DNA of 6,686 nucleotides from positions 1 through 6,686 of the forward strand of contig JBMNRY010000102.1 of NCBI GenBank assembly GCA_050944915.1, in the 5' to 3' direction. The position numbers and the translations under genes were made by a program. Of this stretch, positions 1-5,839 are shown piece after piece. The notes beneath the pieces are model-generated. The model searched no databases. It worked only from the letters and a program-made list of their open reading frames with translations, and was not told the origin of the DNA. This stretch comes from JBMNRY01 sp050944915. GTDB taxonomy: Bacteria > Bacillota > Limnochordia > JAAZLZ01. Each line of letters begins with the position of its first letter. The stretch's first letter is position 1.

Positions 1-174
1 CCCTTTGCCTTAAATGACGAGGTCATCATCCTCATCGATTCCAGCCTCGAGCGTTATCCCGTAGTTTATGCCGCCGCCGGCACGGCCCAATCGGCAGTGC
101 CCTTATCCAAGGAGCAATTGGTGGCCATCACCGGCGGACGTTCCTGCCAGGTGAGTATTCCTATGTCCGGCTGA
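1..174 (+). CDS. 3' end of an unrecognised protein gene (partial)
   Basis: Frame 1 is open from the left edge to a TGA at 172-174 and gives the last 57 residues of a protein whose start lies outside the window. The visible tail begins with PFALNDEVIILID and ends with QVSIPMSG. It alternates hydrophobic and polar residues, as in a beta-rich domain, and shows no transmembrane segment or motif I can assign. Codon choice (GCC, ATC, GGC mixed with TTA and TTG) resembles the genes downstream, which supports real coding. The next certain gene on this strand starts about 130 bp further on, so the two could share a transcript. I do not recognise the family and propose no function. Confidence 0.55.
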   Translation, partial: PFALNDEVIILIDSSLERYPVVYAAAGTAQSAVPLSKEQLVAITGGRSCQVSIPMSG

Positions 175-329
175 TGATGGCGTTCCCGTTGGGTCATCAG
201 ACAGCCGAGCATCAACTCCCCCTGGATGGAGAGGATGAACCCTTTTCCCCGTTAGCAGGATTCCCCAAGGCTATCGGGGAAATAACTTTCCAGGAGGTAT
301 GCCATTGGACATTCTGTTCCGCGTCTTGA
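174..329 (+). CDS. possible 51-codon small ORF overlapping both neighbours (doubtful)
   Basis: An ATG at 174-176 overlaps the TGA of the preceding gene (TGATG), an arrangement typical of translational coupling. The frame stays open for 51 codons to a TGA at 327-329, running about 25 bp into the ABC transporter gene in another frame. The predicted peptide begins MMAFPLGHQ, is rich in acidic residues and proline, and has no recognisable domain. I see no clear Shine-Dalgarno sequence before it. It may be a chance ORF, a coupled small protein, or the remains of a longer C-terminus of the upstream gene. It is listed because it would fill the only gap on this strand. Confidence 0.2.
   Translation: MMAFPLGHQTAEHQLPLDGEDEPFSPLAGFPKAIGEITFQEVCHWTFCSAS
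292..298 (+). promoter_or_regulatory. Shine-Dalgarno AGGAGGT that decides the ABC transporter start
   Basis: AGGAGGT is a near-perfect complement to the 16S rRNA tail. It directly abuts the ATG at 299, leaving only one base after AGGAGG, which is too close for normal initiation. The in-frame TTG at 305 lies seven bases after AGGAGG, the usual optimum, so TTG is the more likely start. Confidence 0.75.
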
Positions 330-2044
330 AATATTTCTTGCCCTATAAGGGATTAGCCCTCTGTACCCTGGCCTTTGCCATCTTATCGACTTTGGCAGCT
401 TTAGTTCCACCTTATTTGATCAGGGTGGCTGTCGATGAGGCCATTTCCTTGGGGAACCTAAGTCTTTTGGCCCAAACGACCCTCTTCATTTTCCTGGCCT
501 ATCTAGCCCGGGATGGTTTCGATTGCCTGCGGATTCGGTTTAATAATACCTTAGAACAGCAGGTCATTCATGATATGCGCTGTCAAGCCTATAATCATCT
601 GCAGCGCTTATCCCTTAGTTTTTACCATGAACGCTCCAGCGGTGAATTGATGAGTCGGATCGTCGACGATATCAACCATGTGGAACGGGTGCTCCTCGAT
701 GGAACGGAACAAGTCATCGTCGCCCTGTTAACCTTAGGCGGAGTCACCTTCCTGTTGTTTCGGATGAACTGGTATCTAGCCTTAATGGCCCTCATCCCGG
801 TGCCCATCCTCTTTGTGGGAGCTATCCTCTATACCCGTAAAGTCCATAACCTTTATCGTTTAGTCCGGCGCTACTCGGCGGCTATGAACAGCCTCCTCCA
901 TGATAATCTAGCCGGGTTAGTGCAGATAAAGATTTTTAATCAGGAGCACACGGAAGCCGACCGGTTTGCCCAGCGGGCCTCCGATTACCGCCGGGGTAAT
1001 CTCAAGGTGATGTTTTTGTGGTCAACCTTTTCGCCGGGGATGAAGTTCATCGGTGCCCTAGGTAGTATGTTAGTGATTTGGTTTGGAGGGCGAATGGTGA
1101 TCACCGAGCCCCAAAGTGGGATGACCCTCGGTCAACTCTTTGCCTTCTTAAGTTATCTCACCCTCTTTTATGAGCCCATCAACCGGCTCCACGCCATTAA
1201 CCATATGTGGCAGCATGCTTTAGCTTCCAGTGAACGGGTCTTTGAGATCCTCGATGCCGAACCGGATATCAAAGATGCCCCCGATGCCCTAGACCTGCCC
1301 CGACCCTGCCGGGGAGAAGTCGTCTTTGAAAAGGTCTCCTTCGGTTACGAGGAGGGTCAAGAGGTCCTTCGGGAGATCGACCTTCAAGTCGCGCCGGGAG
1401 AGACCTTGGCCATCGTGGGCCCCACGGGCACCGGTAAAACGACCTTGGTGAATCTAATCCCCCGCTTTTACGATGTGGAGTCGGGTGTCCTTTACGTCGA
1501 TGGTATCGATGTCAGGAAGCTAAAACTCCGGGATTTACGAGAACAAATCGCCATCGTCACCCAGGATCCCTTTTTGTTTAATACGACCATCAGGGAAAAC
1601 ATCAGCTACGGCAGACCCGACGCTACCGAGGAAGAAATCATCGCCGCGGCCAAATCGGCTAACGCCCATGATTTCATCATGGCTTTGCCCAAGGGATACG
1701 ATAGTCGGGTCGGCGAGCAGGGTGTCAAATTGTCGGGAGGGGAAAAACAGCGGGTTTCCATCGCTCGGGCCCTTCTCAAAGATGCGCCTATTCTCATCCT
1801 CGATGAGGCCACATCTTCCGTGGACAGTATTACGGAAATCCAAATCCAGGAGGCCCTGGAACGTCTCATGGAGGGTAAGACGACCTTTATTATCGCCCAC
1901 CGGCTCTCGACCATCCAGGAGGCTGACCGGATCGCCGTCATCGAAGGGGGCAGGATCGTAGAGTTAGGCACCCATAAGGAATTGTTAGAGCAGGATGGGC
2001 TTTATGCCCAGCTCTATCACTGCCAAGGACGCCTGTTAGTCTAG
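305..2044 (+). CDS. ABC exporter half-transporter (fused membrane and ATPase domains, MsbA/BmrA type)
   Basis: This is a type IV-fold ABC exporter subunit that should dimerise in the inner membrane and use ATP to move lipids, drugs or peptides outward. Residues are numbered from the upstream ATG at 299 (581 aa); from the preferred TTG start the protein has 579 aa. An N-terminal membrane domain (about 15-320) has six hydrophobic segments, near 17-40, 55-75, 136-155, 158-178, 248-268 and 278-295. The nucleotide-binding domain follows and is complete: A-loop Tyr350, Walker A GPTGTGKTT at 374-382 with Lys380, Q-loop Gln422, signature LSGGEKQR at 478-485, Walker B ILILD ending at Asp502, catalytic Glu503, and H-loop His534. 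All catalytic residues are intact and no second half-transporter lies downstream, so a homodimer is likely, although a partner upstream of the window cannot be excluded. Length is normal for the family. The substrate cannot be read from the sequence. Confidence 0.95.
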   Translation: MDILFRVLKYFLPYKGLALCTLAFAILSTLAALVPPYLIRVAVDEAISLGNLSLLAQTTLFIFLAYLARDGFDCLRIRFNNTLEQQVIHDMRCQAYNHLQRLSLSFYHERSSGELMSRIVDDINHVERVLLDGTEQVIVALLTLGGVTFLLFRMNWYLALMALIPVPILFVGAILYTRKVHNLYRLVRRYSAAMNSLLHDNLAGLVQIKIFNQEHTEADRFAQRASDYRRGNLKVMFLWSTFSPGMKFIGALGSMLVIWFGGRMVITEPQSGMTLGQLFAFLSYLTLFYEPINRLHAINHMWQHALASSERVFEILDAEPDIKDAPDALDLPRPCRGEVVFEKVSFGYEEGQEVLREIDLQVAPGETLAIVGPTGTGKTTLVNLIPRFYDVESGVLYVDGIDVRKLKLRDLREQIAIVTQDPFLFNTTIRENISYGRPDATEEEIIAAAKSANAHDFIMALPKGYDSRVGEQGVKLSGGEKQRVSIARALLKDAPILILDEATSSVDSITEIQIQEALERLMEGKTTFIIAHRLSTIQEADRIAVIEGGRIVELGTHKELLEQDGLYAQLYHCQGRLLV

Positions 2045-2062
2045 GATGTCCCGTCTAAAAGG

Positions 2063-2089
2063 AAAGGGCCCCCATGCAGGGGCCCCTTT
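2063..2089. terminator. bidirectional intrinsic terminator between convergent genes
   Basis: The stem AAAGGGCCCCC pairs with GGGGCCCCTTT around a five-base loop (ATGCA), with one C-C mismatch. It sits between the stop of the ABC gene (2044) and the stop of the convergent dehydrogenase gene (2093). Read rightward, the stem ends in CCCCTTTG with only a short T run. Read leftward, it is followed by TTTCCTTTTAG, the better T-tract. It probably serves both genes. Confidence 0.8.
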
Positions 2090-2092
2090 GAA

Positions 2093-3118
2093 TTAGAGAG
2101 TTAATACAGCCCGGAGGGATTTGTTGGTACCCGCGGCAAGGGCGGCGAAAACCTCCGGCCCTTCGGCTAAGGGATAGGTGGCACTGACCAGTTTTTTCAC
2201 CGACACCCGACCGGCGCCGATGTCTTCTACTGCTTGCCCGAATTCATCATGGCTGTAGATAAAGGTACCGATAATGCGCAGTTCTTCGGTGACTGTCTGC
2301 TGCATATTGACTTCTACGAACCGTTGGGAGTTGCCTACCCACAGGACTGTACCTCCAGGAGCAGTCATGGACATACCCTGCTGCACCGTAGGAGTGGCGC
2401 CCACAGCCTCGATGGTCAAGGGCACCCCTTCGCCTCCTGTCCATTCATCGACAATTTTGGCTAGATCTTCTTCTTTCGGATTGACGGCTAGATCGGCGCC
2501 CATTTCCCTGGCTAAGGCGAGACGATCGTTTTGTAAGTCGGTGACCAAGACTTCCTTGGCGCCCCGGAGCCGGGCATACTGCATGAGCAAAAGCCCGATG
2601 GTACCAACGCCGACGATGGCTACCTTCTCCGGCAGCCGTTCCATTTGGAGCCGGTTGATGGCCCGTAAAGCCACGGCGGCCGCTTCCACCAAGGCCCCTT
2701 CTTCGAAGGAAACATCATCGGCCAAGGGGAAGGCGTGCTTCTCCGGAACGACAACATATTCGGCCATGGCGCCGTTGGTCGATAAGACCCCTAACAGACG
2801 TCCCTCTTTACACTTGTTGGTATCTCTCCGCTTACAAGGCTCACATTCTCCGCAGAAAAGGAAAGGCTGGATAGCCACCCGTTGGCCGACGGAAACCTTC
2901 GATACTTCCGAGCCAACTTCGGCCACAACACCGGAGAATTCGTGACCCATGACCATCGGCGGTGTCCGCCGACCGGTAATCCCTTGATAACCATGGACAT
3001 CGGAACCACATATACCTACGGCTTTAACGGCGATTAGTAGATCACCGGGACCTGGTTTAGGTGTTTCTATGTCTTCGTAGCGCAAATCATTAGGACCGTG
3101 ATAAACGAGAGCTTTCAC
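2093..3118 (-). CDS. zinc-dependent medium-chain alcohol/polyol dehydrogenase
   Basis: This 341-residue protein oxidises an alcohol or polyol (or reduces the matching carbonyl) with a nicotinamide cofactor in the cytoplasm; family members include sorbitol, threonine and galactitol-1-phosphate dehydrogenases. Numbered from the GTG start, the catalytic zinc site has Cys37 (GICGSD), His59-Glu60 (GHE) and Glu145. The structural zinc lobe has Cys89, Cys92, Cys95 and Cys103. A Rossmann GVGTIG lies at 170-175, and Asp194 at the end of the second strand points to NAD rather than NADP. The frame is open upstream to 3343 and would overlap hcp, but family homology begins exactly at VKALVYHGPNDL. A GTG at 3118 preceded by GGGGGTG at 3124-3130 fits that, so I take it as the start. 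An intrinsic terminator separates it from hcp, so it is probably transcribed alone. The substrate is unknown; a sugar-alcohol role is only inferred from family resemblance. Confidence 0.93.
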   Translation of the reverse strand: MKALVYHGPNDLRYEDIETPKPGPGDLLIAVKAVGICGSDVHGYQGITGRRTPPMVMGHEFSGVVAEVGSEVSKVSVGQRVAIQPFLFCGECEPCKRRDTNKCKEGRLLGVLSTNGAMAEYVVVPEKHAFPLADDVSFEEGALVEAAAVALRAINRLQMERLPEKVAIVGVGTIGLLLMQYARLRGAKEVLVTDLQNDRLALAREMGADLAVNPKEEDLAKIVDEWTGGEGVPLTIEAVGATPTVQQGMSMTAPGGTVLWVGNSQRFVEVNMQQTVTEELRIIGTFIYSHDEFGQAVEDIGAGRVSVKKLVSATYPLAEGPEVFAALAAGTNKSLRAVLTL

Positions 3119-3168
3119 GCTCGCACCCCCAATACTTTCTCTTGCCAAGGATTTCGACAAAGGAAAAT

Positions 3169-3195
3169 AGTTTACCTCCCTGACTCGACGGTCAA
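3169..3195 (-). promoter_or_regulatory. weak candidate promoter of the dehydrogenase gene
   Basis: On the minus strand TTGACC (3190-3195) is followed after 15 bases by TAAACT (3169-3174). The -35 matches five of six consensus bases and the -10 four of six, but the spacing is short. It lies between the hcp terminator and the GTG start, where a promoter is expected. The tentative -10 overlaps an SD-like GGGAGGT (3174-3180) that has no start codon at normal distance. Confidence 0.3.
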
Positions 3196-3208
3196 CAAAG
3201 GGGGGTGG

Positions 3209-3239
3209 GAAGAAATAAGCCCGGGTGAGCACCCGGGCT
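3209..3239 (-). terminator. intrinsic terminator of hcp
   Basis: AGCCCGGGTG at 3218-3227 pairs perfectly with CACCCGGGCT at 3230-3239, a GC-rich stem with a tight loop. On the minus strand it is followed by TTATTTCTT. It begins 8 bp after the hcp stop codon and uncouples hcp from the dehydrogenase gene. Confidence 0.88.
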
Positions 3240-3246
3240 GGTCTGT

Positions 3247-4533
3247 TTAGCCTAACATTTCTGCCATATCTTTCTTGGCTTCGGTAGTTAAGCGCAGATC
3301 GAACTTGTCTTGGAGGACTTTCAAGACACCGGGAGTGATCCAAGCCGGTGGATTGGGTCCAAGGTAGATGCCCTTGATGTTGAGATGGAAGAGGGACATC
3401 AAGATTGCAACGGCCTTTTGTTCCATCCAGGACAAAACTAGAGATAATGGCAGGTCGTTAACATCACATTCGAAGGCGGCTGCCAAGGCCTGGGCGATCT
3501 TAATCGCGGAAATGGCATCATTACACTGACCTAGGTCGAGGAGACGGGGGATACCGTCGATATGACCAAGGTCCAGATCGTTGAAGCGGAACTTACCACA
3601 GGCCAGAGTAAGGATGATGGTATCTTGGGGAGCGTTAGCCACGAATTCCCGGTAGTATTCCCGTTCCTTATTGGAGGCATCACAGCCACCGACCAGGAAG
3701 AAGTGGCGGATCTTGCCGGCCTTGATGGCCTCGATGATTTTATCGGCCAAAGGTAGAACATTAGCGTCGGAGAAACCGGTGGTGATAGTGTGGCTTCCGG
3801 GCTTGTCCTCCAGTTTGGGTAAAGCTAGGGCCCGTTCAATGACCGGTGTGAAATCATGGCCATCGATGTGGGGTACACCAGGTAATCCAGTGGGTCCCGT
3901 GGTGAACATCCGATCTCGATAACTTTCGGTAGGAATGAGTACACAGTTGCTTGTCCCTAAAATAGCGCCGGGGAATTCCGCGAATAGTTTTTTCTGGTCT
4001 GCCCAAGACAGGCCTAGATTACCCTTCAAATGGGGGAATTCCCGTAGCCGCGGATAACCGTGGGCAGGAAGCATTTCTGAGTGGGTGTAGATGTTGATGC
4101 CCTTGCCTTCCGTTTGTTTCAACAGTTCGTAAAGGGCTTTGAGGCTATGGCCGGTGACTAAGATACCATGCCCAGCGAAGGTGCCCGTAGGTACTTCGGC
4201 AGGTTCGTTTTCACCATAGGCTTCCACGTGGGCTTTTTTGAGCATCTCCATGGCCCTGATGGTCATTTCGCCCGCCTTCATGTTCAGAGCCAGAAAATGG
4301 TCTAGATCGAAGCTAACATTGGTCAAAGTGCTGTAAAGGCCTTCAGCCAAAAAGGCATCGACTTCCGGGTCGTTTTTGCCCAATTCCCGGGCGTGATAGA
4401 CATAGGCGCTGATCCCTTTAAGGGCATAGATGAGGTTGTCTTGTAGACTTTGGACATCTTCATTTTTACCACAAACGCCGACCTTGGTACATGCCACGCC
4501 ACCAACGGTTTGTTCACATTGATTACAGAACAT
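3247..4533 (-). CDS. hcp: hybrid cluster protein / hydroxylamine reductase, short form
   Basis: A cytoplasmic iron-sulfur enzyme with an unusual 4Fe-2S-2O hybrid cluster. Family members reduce hydroxylamine to ammonia in vitro and are linked to NO and nitrosative stress. Numbered from the ATG at 4533 (428 aa), an N-terminal cluster motif is Cys3-x2-Cys6-x8-Cys15-x5-Cys21, the spacing seen in strict anaerobes. All eight hybrid-cluster ligands are visible: His129 (TGH), Glu153 (HSEM), Cys197 (TSNC), Cys284 (GGCD, the persulfide position), Cys312 (LACGKFRFN), Cys337 (GQCND), and Glu371 and Lys373 (SWMEQKAV). The protein is about 120 residues shorter than the roughly 550-residue Desulfovibrio and E. 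coli proteins. The missing part lies between the N-terminal motif and the first ligand, as in archaeal and thermophile short forms, so it is not a truncation. An ATG at 4542 would add three residues but lies only two bases from the SD. The gene has its own promoter and terminator. Confidence 0.96.
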   Translation of the reverse strand: MFCNQCEQTVGGVACTKVGVCGKNEDVQSLQDNLIYALKGISAYVYHARELGKNDPEVDAFLAEGLYSTLTNVSFDLDHFLALNMKAGEMTIRAMEMLKKAHVEAYGENEPAEVPTGTFAGHGILVTGHSLKALYELLKQTEGKGINIYTHSEMLPAHGYPRLREFPHLKGNLGLSWADQKKLFAEFPGAILGTSNCVLIPTESYRDRMFTTGPTGLPGVPHIDGHDFTPVIERALALPKLEDKPGSHTITTGFSDANVLPLADKIIEAIKAGKIRHFFLVGGCDASNKEREYYREFVANAPQDTIILTLACGKFRFNDLDLGHIDGIPRLLDLGQCNDAISAIKIAQALAAAFECDVNDLPLSLVLSWMEQKAVAILMSLFHLNIKGIYLGPNPPAWITPGVLKVLQDKFDLRLTTEAKKDMAEMLG

Positions 4534-4544
4534 CTTATCCATCG

Positions 4545-4550
4545 CCTCCT
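4545..4550 (-). promoter_or_regulatory. Shine-Dalgarno AGGAGG of hcp with ambiguous spacing
   Basis: AGGAGG on the minus strand is two bases from the ATG at 4542 and eleven from the in-frame ATG at 4533. Two is too short and eleven somewhat long. Hcp proteins usually begin within a few residues of the first cysteine, which both starts satisfy, so I favour 4533. Confidence 0.6.
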
Positions 4551-4567
4551 GCGGTGATTTCCGCTAA

Positions 4568-4578
4568 TTACTTAGTAA
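4568..4578. promoter_or_regulatory. 11-bp palindrome at the hcp transcription start (candidate operator)
   Basis: TTACT-A-AGTAA (minus strand) is a perfect 5+1+5 inverted repeat beginning ten bases downstream of the hcp -10 box, so it covers roughly +4 to +14 of the predicted transcript. A repressor bound here would block initiation. It does not match an operator I can name. Confidence 0.35.
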
Positions 4579-4587
4579 GTCGGTTAT

Positions 4588-4616
4588 ATTATAGCAACCA
4601 GTCCTGGGCCTGTCAA
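4588..4616 (-). promoter_or_regulatory. perfect-consensus sigma-A promoter of hcp
   Basis: On the minus strand TTGACA (4611-4616) is followed by exactly 17 bases and then TATAAT (4588-4593). Both hexamers and the spacing match the consensus. Transcription should start near 4581, giving a leader of about 40-50 bases before the hcp start. Confidence 0.9.
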
Positions 4617-4893
4617 TAGATTGAAAATATTTATTATCCGCTGGTGCCAGCGACGGACCCGATACGACGCGAAGGCCCATCACCACACCGCCGGCGCACT
4701 CGATCCGACTATGATGCAGTGTCTTTTTCTAGCGGATGCTTTCGTCGGGATTCTTCCGGTTCTCTCCTCCTTTCAAGAGACAACCAAGGAAAGCAAGAAC
4801 CCAAGACATCACTATGCTGTTAAGGCATGTCACCGTCAAAGCAGTCTTCTATGAAGCCCCATTAGATGAGCTAGACCCATCGAAATCTGATCA
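4617..4893. other. intergenic region between the HNH gene and hcp promoter, no gene recognised
   Basis: About 280 bp with no convincing gene. Plus-strand frames at 4621-4854 and 4736-4918 are open but lack a good SD and family resemblance. The minus strand carries an SD-like AAAGGAGGAG (4764-4773) in the loop of a small TCTCT/AGAGA hairpin (4761-4780), with no ATG, GTG or TTG at a usable distance. A short inverted repeat, CGCTGG-TG-CCAGCG at 4639-4652, is followed on the minus strand by GATAATAAATATTTT and could be a weak terminator for the endonuclease gene. The region may include decayed coding sequence. Confidence 0.5.
4639..4652 (-). terminator. possible weak terminator downstream of the HNH endonuclease gene
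   Basis: The CGCTGG/CCAGCG inverted repeat forms a 5-6 bp stem with a very small loop. Read on the minus strand it is followed by an AT-rich run, but not by a clean T-tract. It lies about 240 bp past the endonuclease stop and just before the hcp promoter. It is the only hairpin with a following AT run that I noticed in this gap. Confidence 0.25.
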
Positions 4894-5766
4894 TCAATAT
4901 TTTATTGCGTCTCGGTAGACCTCTCGGAAATGCCAATCTAAATAGACTCTGGCGGGATAGTAGATTGGACTCGCAGGTTTTCGAAGTTTCTTCCCCTGAT
5001 ACTGGTAGAGCCACTCCTGGAGCCCAACGGTGCCGGTGACGACATCGGATACTAGAAGGGTCAGGGACTTGTCAAAGGTGAATGCACCCCTATCGAAAAG
5101 CTTATGGTGCATTGAGCACATCGCGATGCCGTTTTCCTCGACGTCGGGACCTCCAGCTTGATGCCATTTAATGTGGGCTGCCTCCAGAGCGATGGGAGTC
5201 GTGCCTAATTTTATATCAAAGCCACATACGGCACACCGGTATCCGTATAGCTCCAGCACCTTTTGTCGGAACTCTGGATTCCGTTTGCGGCGCCTGATTA
5301 TCGAATATTCAGCGTCGGCAAGGTCTACCGCCTCCAAAATTTCTTGATGCATGGTTTCGGGGAAATTTTGTTCCAGCAACAGTCCAGCGATTTCCTGAAC
5401 AAGCTGGGGATTACTTCCTAAGGCATTAAAGACATCCTCGTTGAAGCTGCCAGCGATTTCTTCCTGTTTTAGAAAATCGGGGGAATGATCTGTCCTGGTG
5501 TCAATGTCCTTGTTTAGTTGCCAGACACCGTCATTGACCAAACGGATAAAGGGATAATAGGCGCGGTAGGATTTGCGGGGTGGGCCGAACTCAGCCAGCA
5601 GACGATTAAGCTTGTCTTCAAGGTCACTGTAGTACAACCATCGCTCCCCTTGATACATTCTGCCGAGGGCATACAGAATCAAAAGAGGTTTGTGGGGAGC
5701 ACGCTCCCCCCTGCGTCTCCAGGTAGTCATGTTTGCAAATCGCTCAATGAGCTCCTCCCGCGTCAT
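4894..5766 (-). CDS. phosphorothioate-DNA-dependent HNH restriction endonuclease (SBD-HNH, type IV)
   Basis: This 290-residue protein should bind DNA whose backbone carries a phosphorothioate (sulfur for oxygen) and cut it, restricting incoming Dnd-modified DNA. Residues 1 to about 155 match the sulfur-binding domain of ScoMcrA-type enzymes: RAPHKPLLILYALGR near 22-36, GPPRKSY near 61-67, YPF at 71-73 and NDGVW at 78-82. A basic linker (RRRKR, 158-162) leads to the HNH nuclease: zinc-binding Cys178-x2-Cys181, the EAAH motif with His198, WHQAGGPDVEENG with Asn212, Cys217, and HHKLFDRG from His220. All the motif positions I expect are present. The start is the ATG at 5766, seven bases from a perfect GGAGGTGG; the upstream in-frame ATG at 5787 has no SD. 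It is transcribed away from metQ, whose terminator isolates it. No dndABCDE, ssp or methylase gene is visible, as expected for a stand-alone type IV enzyme. A broader McrA-like HNH specificity is the alternative. Confidence 0.9.
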   Translation of the reverse strand: MTREELIERFANMTTWRRRGERAPHKPLLILYALGRMYQGERWLYYSDLEDKLNRLLAEFGPPRKSYRAYYPFIRLVNDGVWQLNKDIDTRTDHSPDFLKQEEIAGSFNEDVFNALGSNPQLVQEIAGLLLEQNFPETMHQEILEAVDLADAEYSIIRRRKRNPEFRQKVLELYGYRCAVCGFDIKLGTTPIALEAAHIKWHQAGGPDVEENGIAMCSMHHKLFDRGAFTFDKSLTLLVSDVVTGTVGLQEWLYQYQGKKLRKPASPIYYPARVYLDWHFREVYRDAIKY

Positions 5767-5773
5767 GGCTGGG

Positions 5774-5781
5774 CCACCTCC
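5774..5781 (-). promoter_or_regulatory. Shine-Dalgarno GGAGGTGG that fixes the endonuclease start
   Basis: GGAGGTGG on the minus strand lies seven bases before the ATG at 5766. It falls inside the codons that would follow the alternative ATG at 5787, so the shorter protein is preferred. Confidence 0.8.
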
Positions 5782-5839
5782 CGGCATGGGAATGAGAGCT
5801 TAGGTAGTCAAGCTTTCGTCTAAACCATGGCATAATCCT

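Noticed and set aside
261..281. Hairpin TTCCCC/GGGGAA before the ABC gene as a terminator
   Set aside because: The stem is only six base pairs with a nine-base loop and has no T-tract after it; too weak to call.
1535..1971. Open frames of about 100-120 codons opposite and alongside the ATPase domain
   Set aside because: They are shadows of the strongly conserved ABC ATPase coding frame.
3119..3343. N-terminal extension of the dehydrogenase frame to an ATG at 3343
   Set aside because: It would overlap the 3' end of hcp and cross its terminator, and the extra residues do not resemble the family, whose homology starts at the GTG at 3118.
4621..4854. Plus-strand open frame of 77 codons in the gap
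   Set aside because: It has no Shine-Dalgarno and unusual composition, resembles no family I know, and its start lies next to the hcp -35 box on the opposite strand.
4736..4918. Plus-strand open frame of 60 codons ending in the endonuclease 3' end
   Set aside because: It has no ribosome binding site and overlaps the end of a well-supported gene on the other strand; most likely chance.
5767..5787. ATG at 5787 as start of the endonuclease
   Set aside because: No Shine-Dalgarno precedes it, and the extra codons contain the perfect SD of the ATG at 5766.
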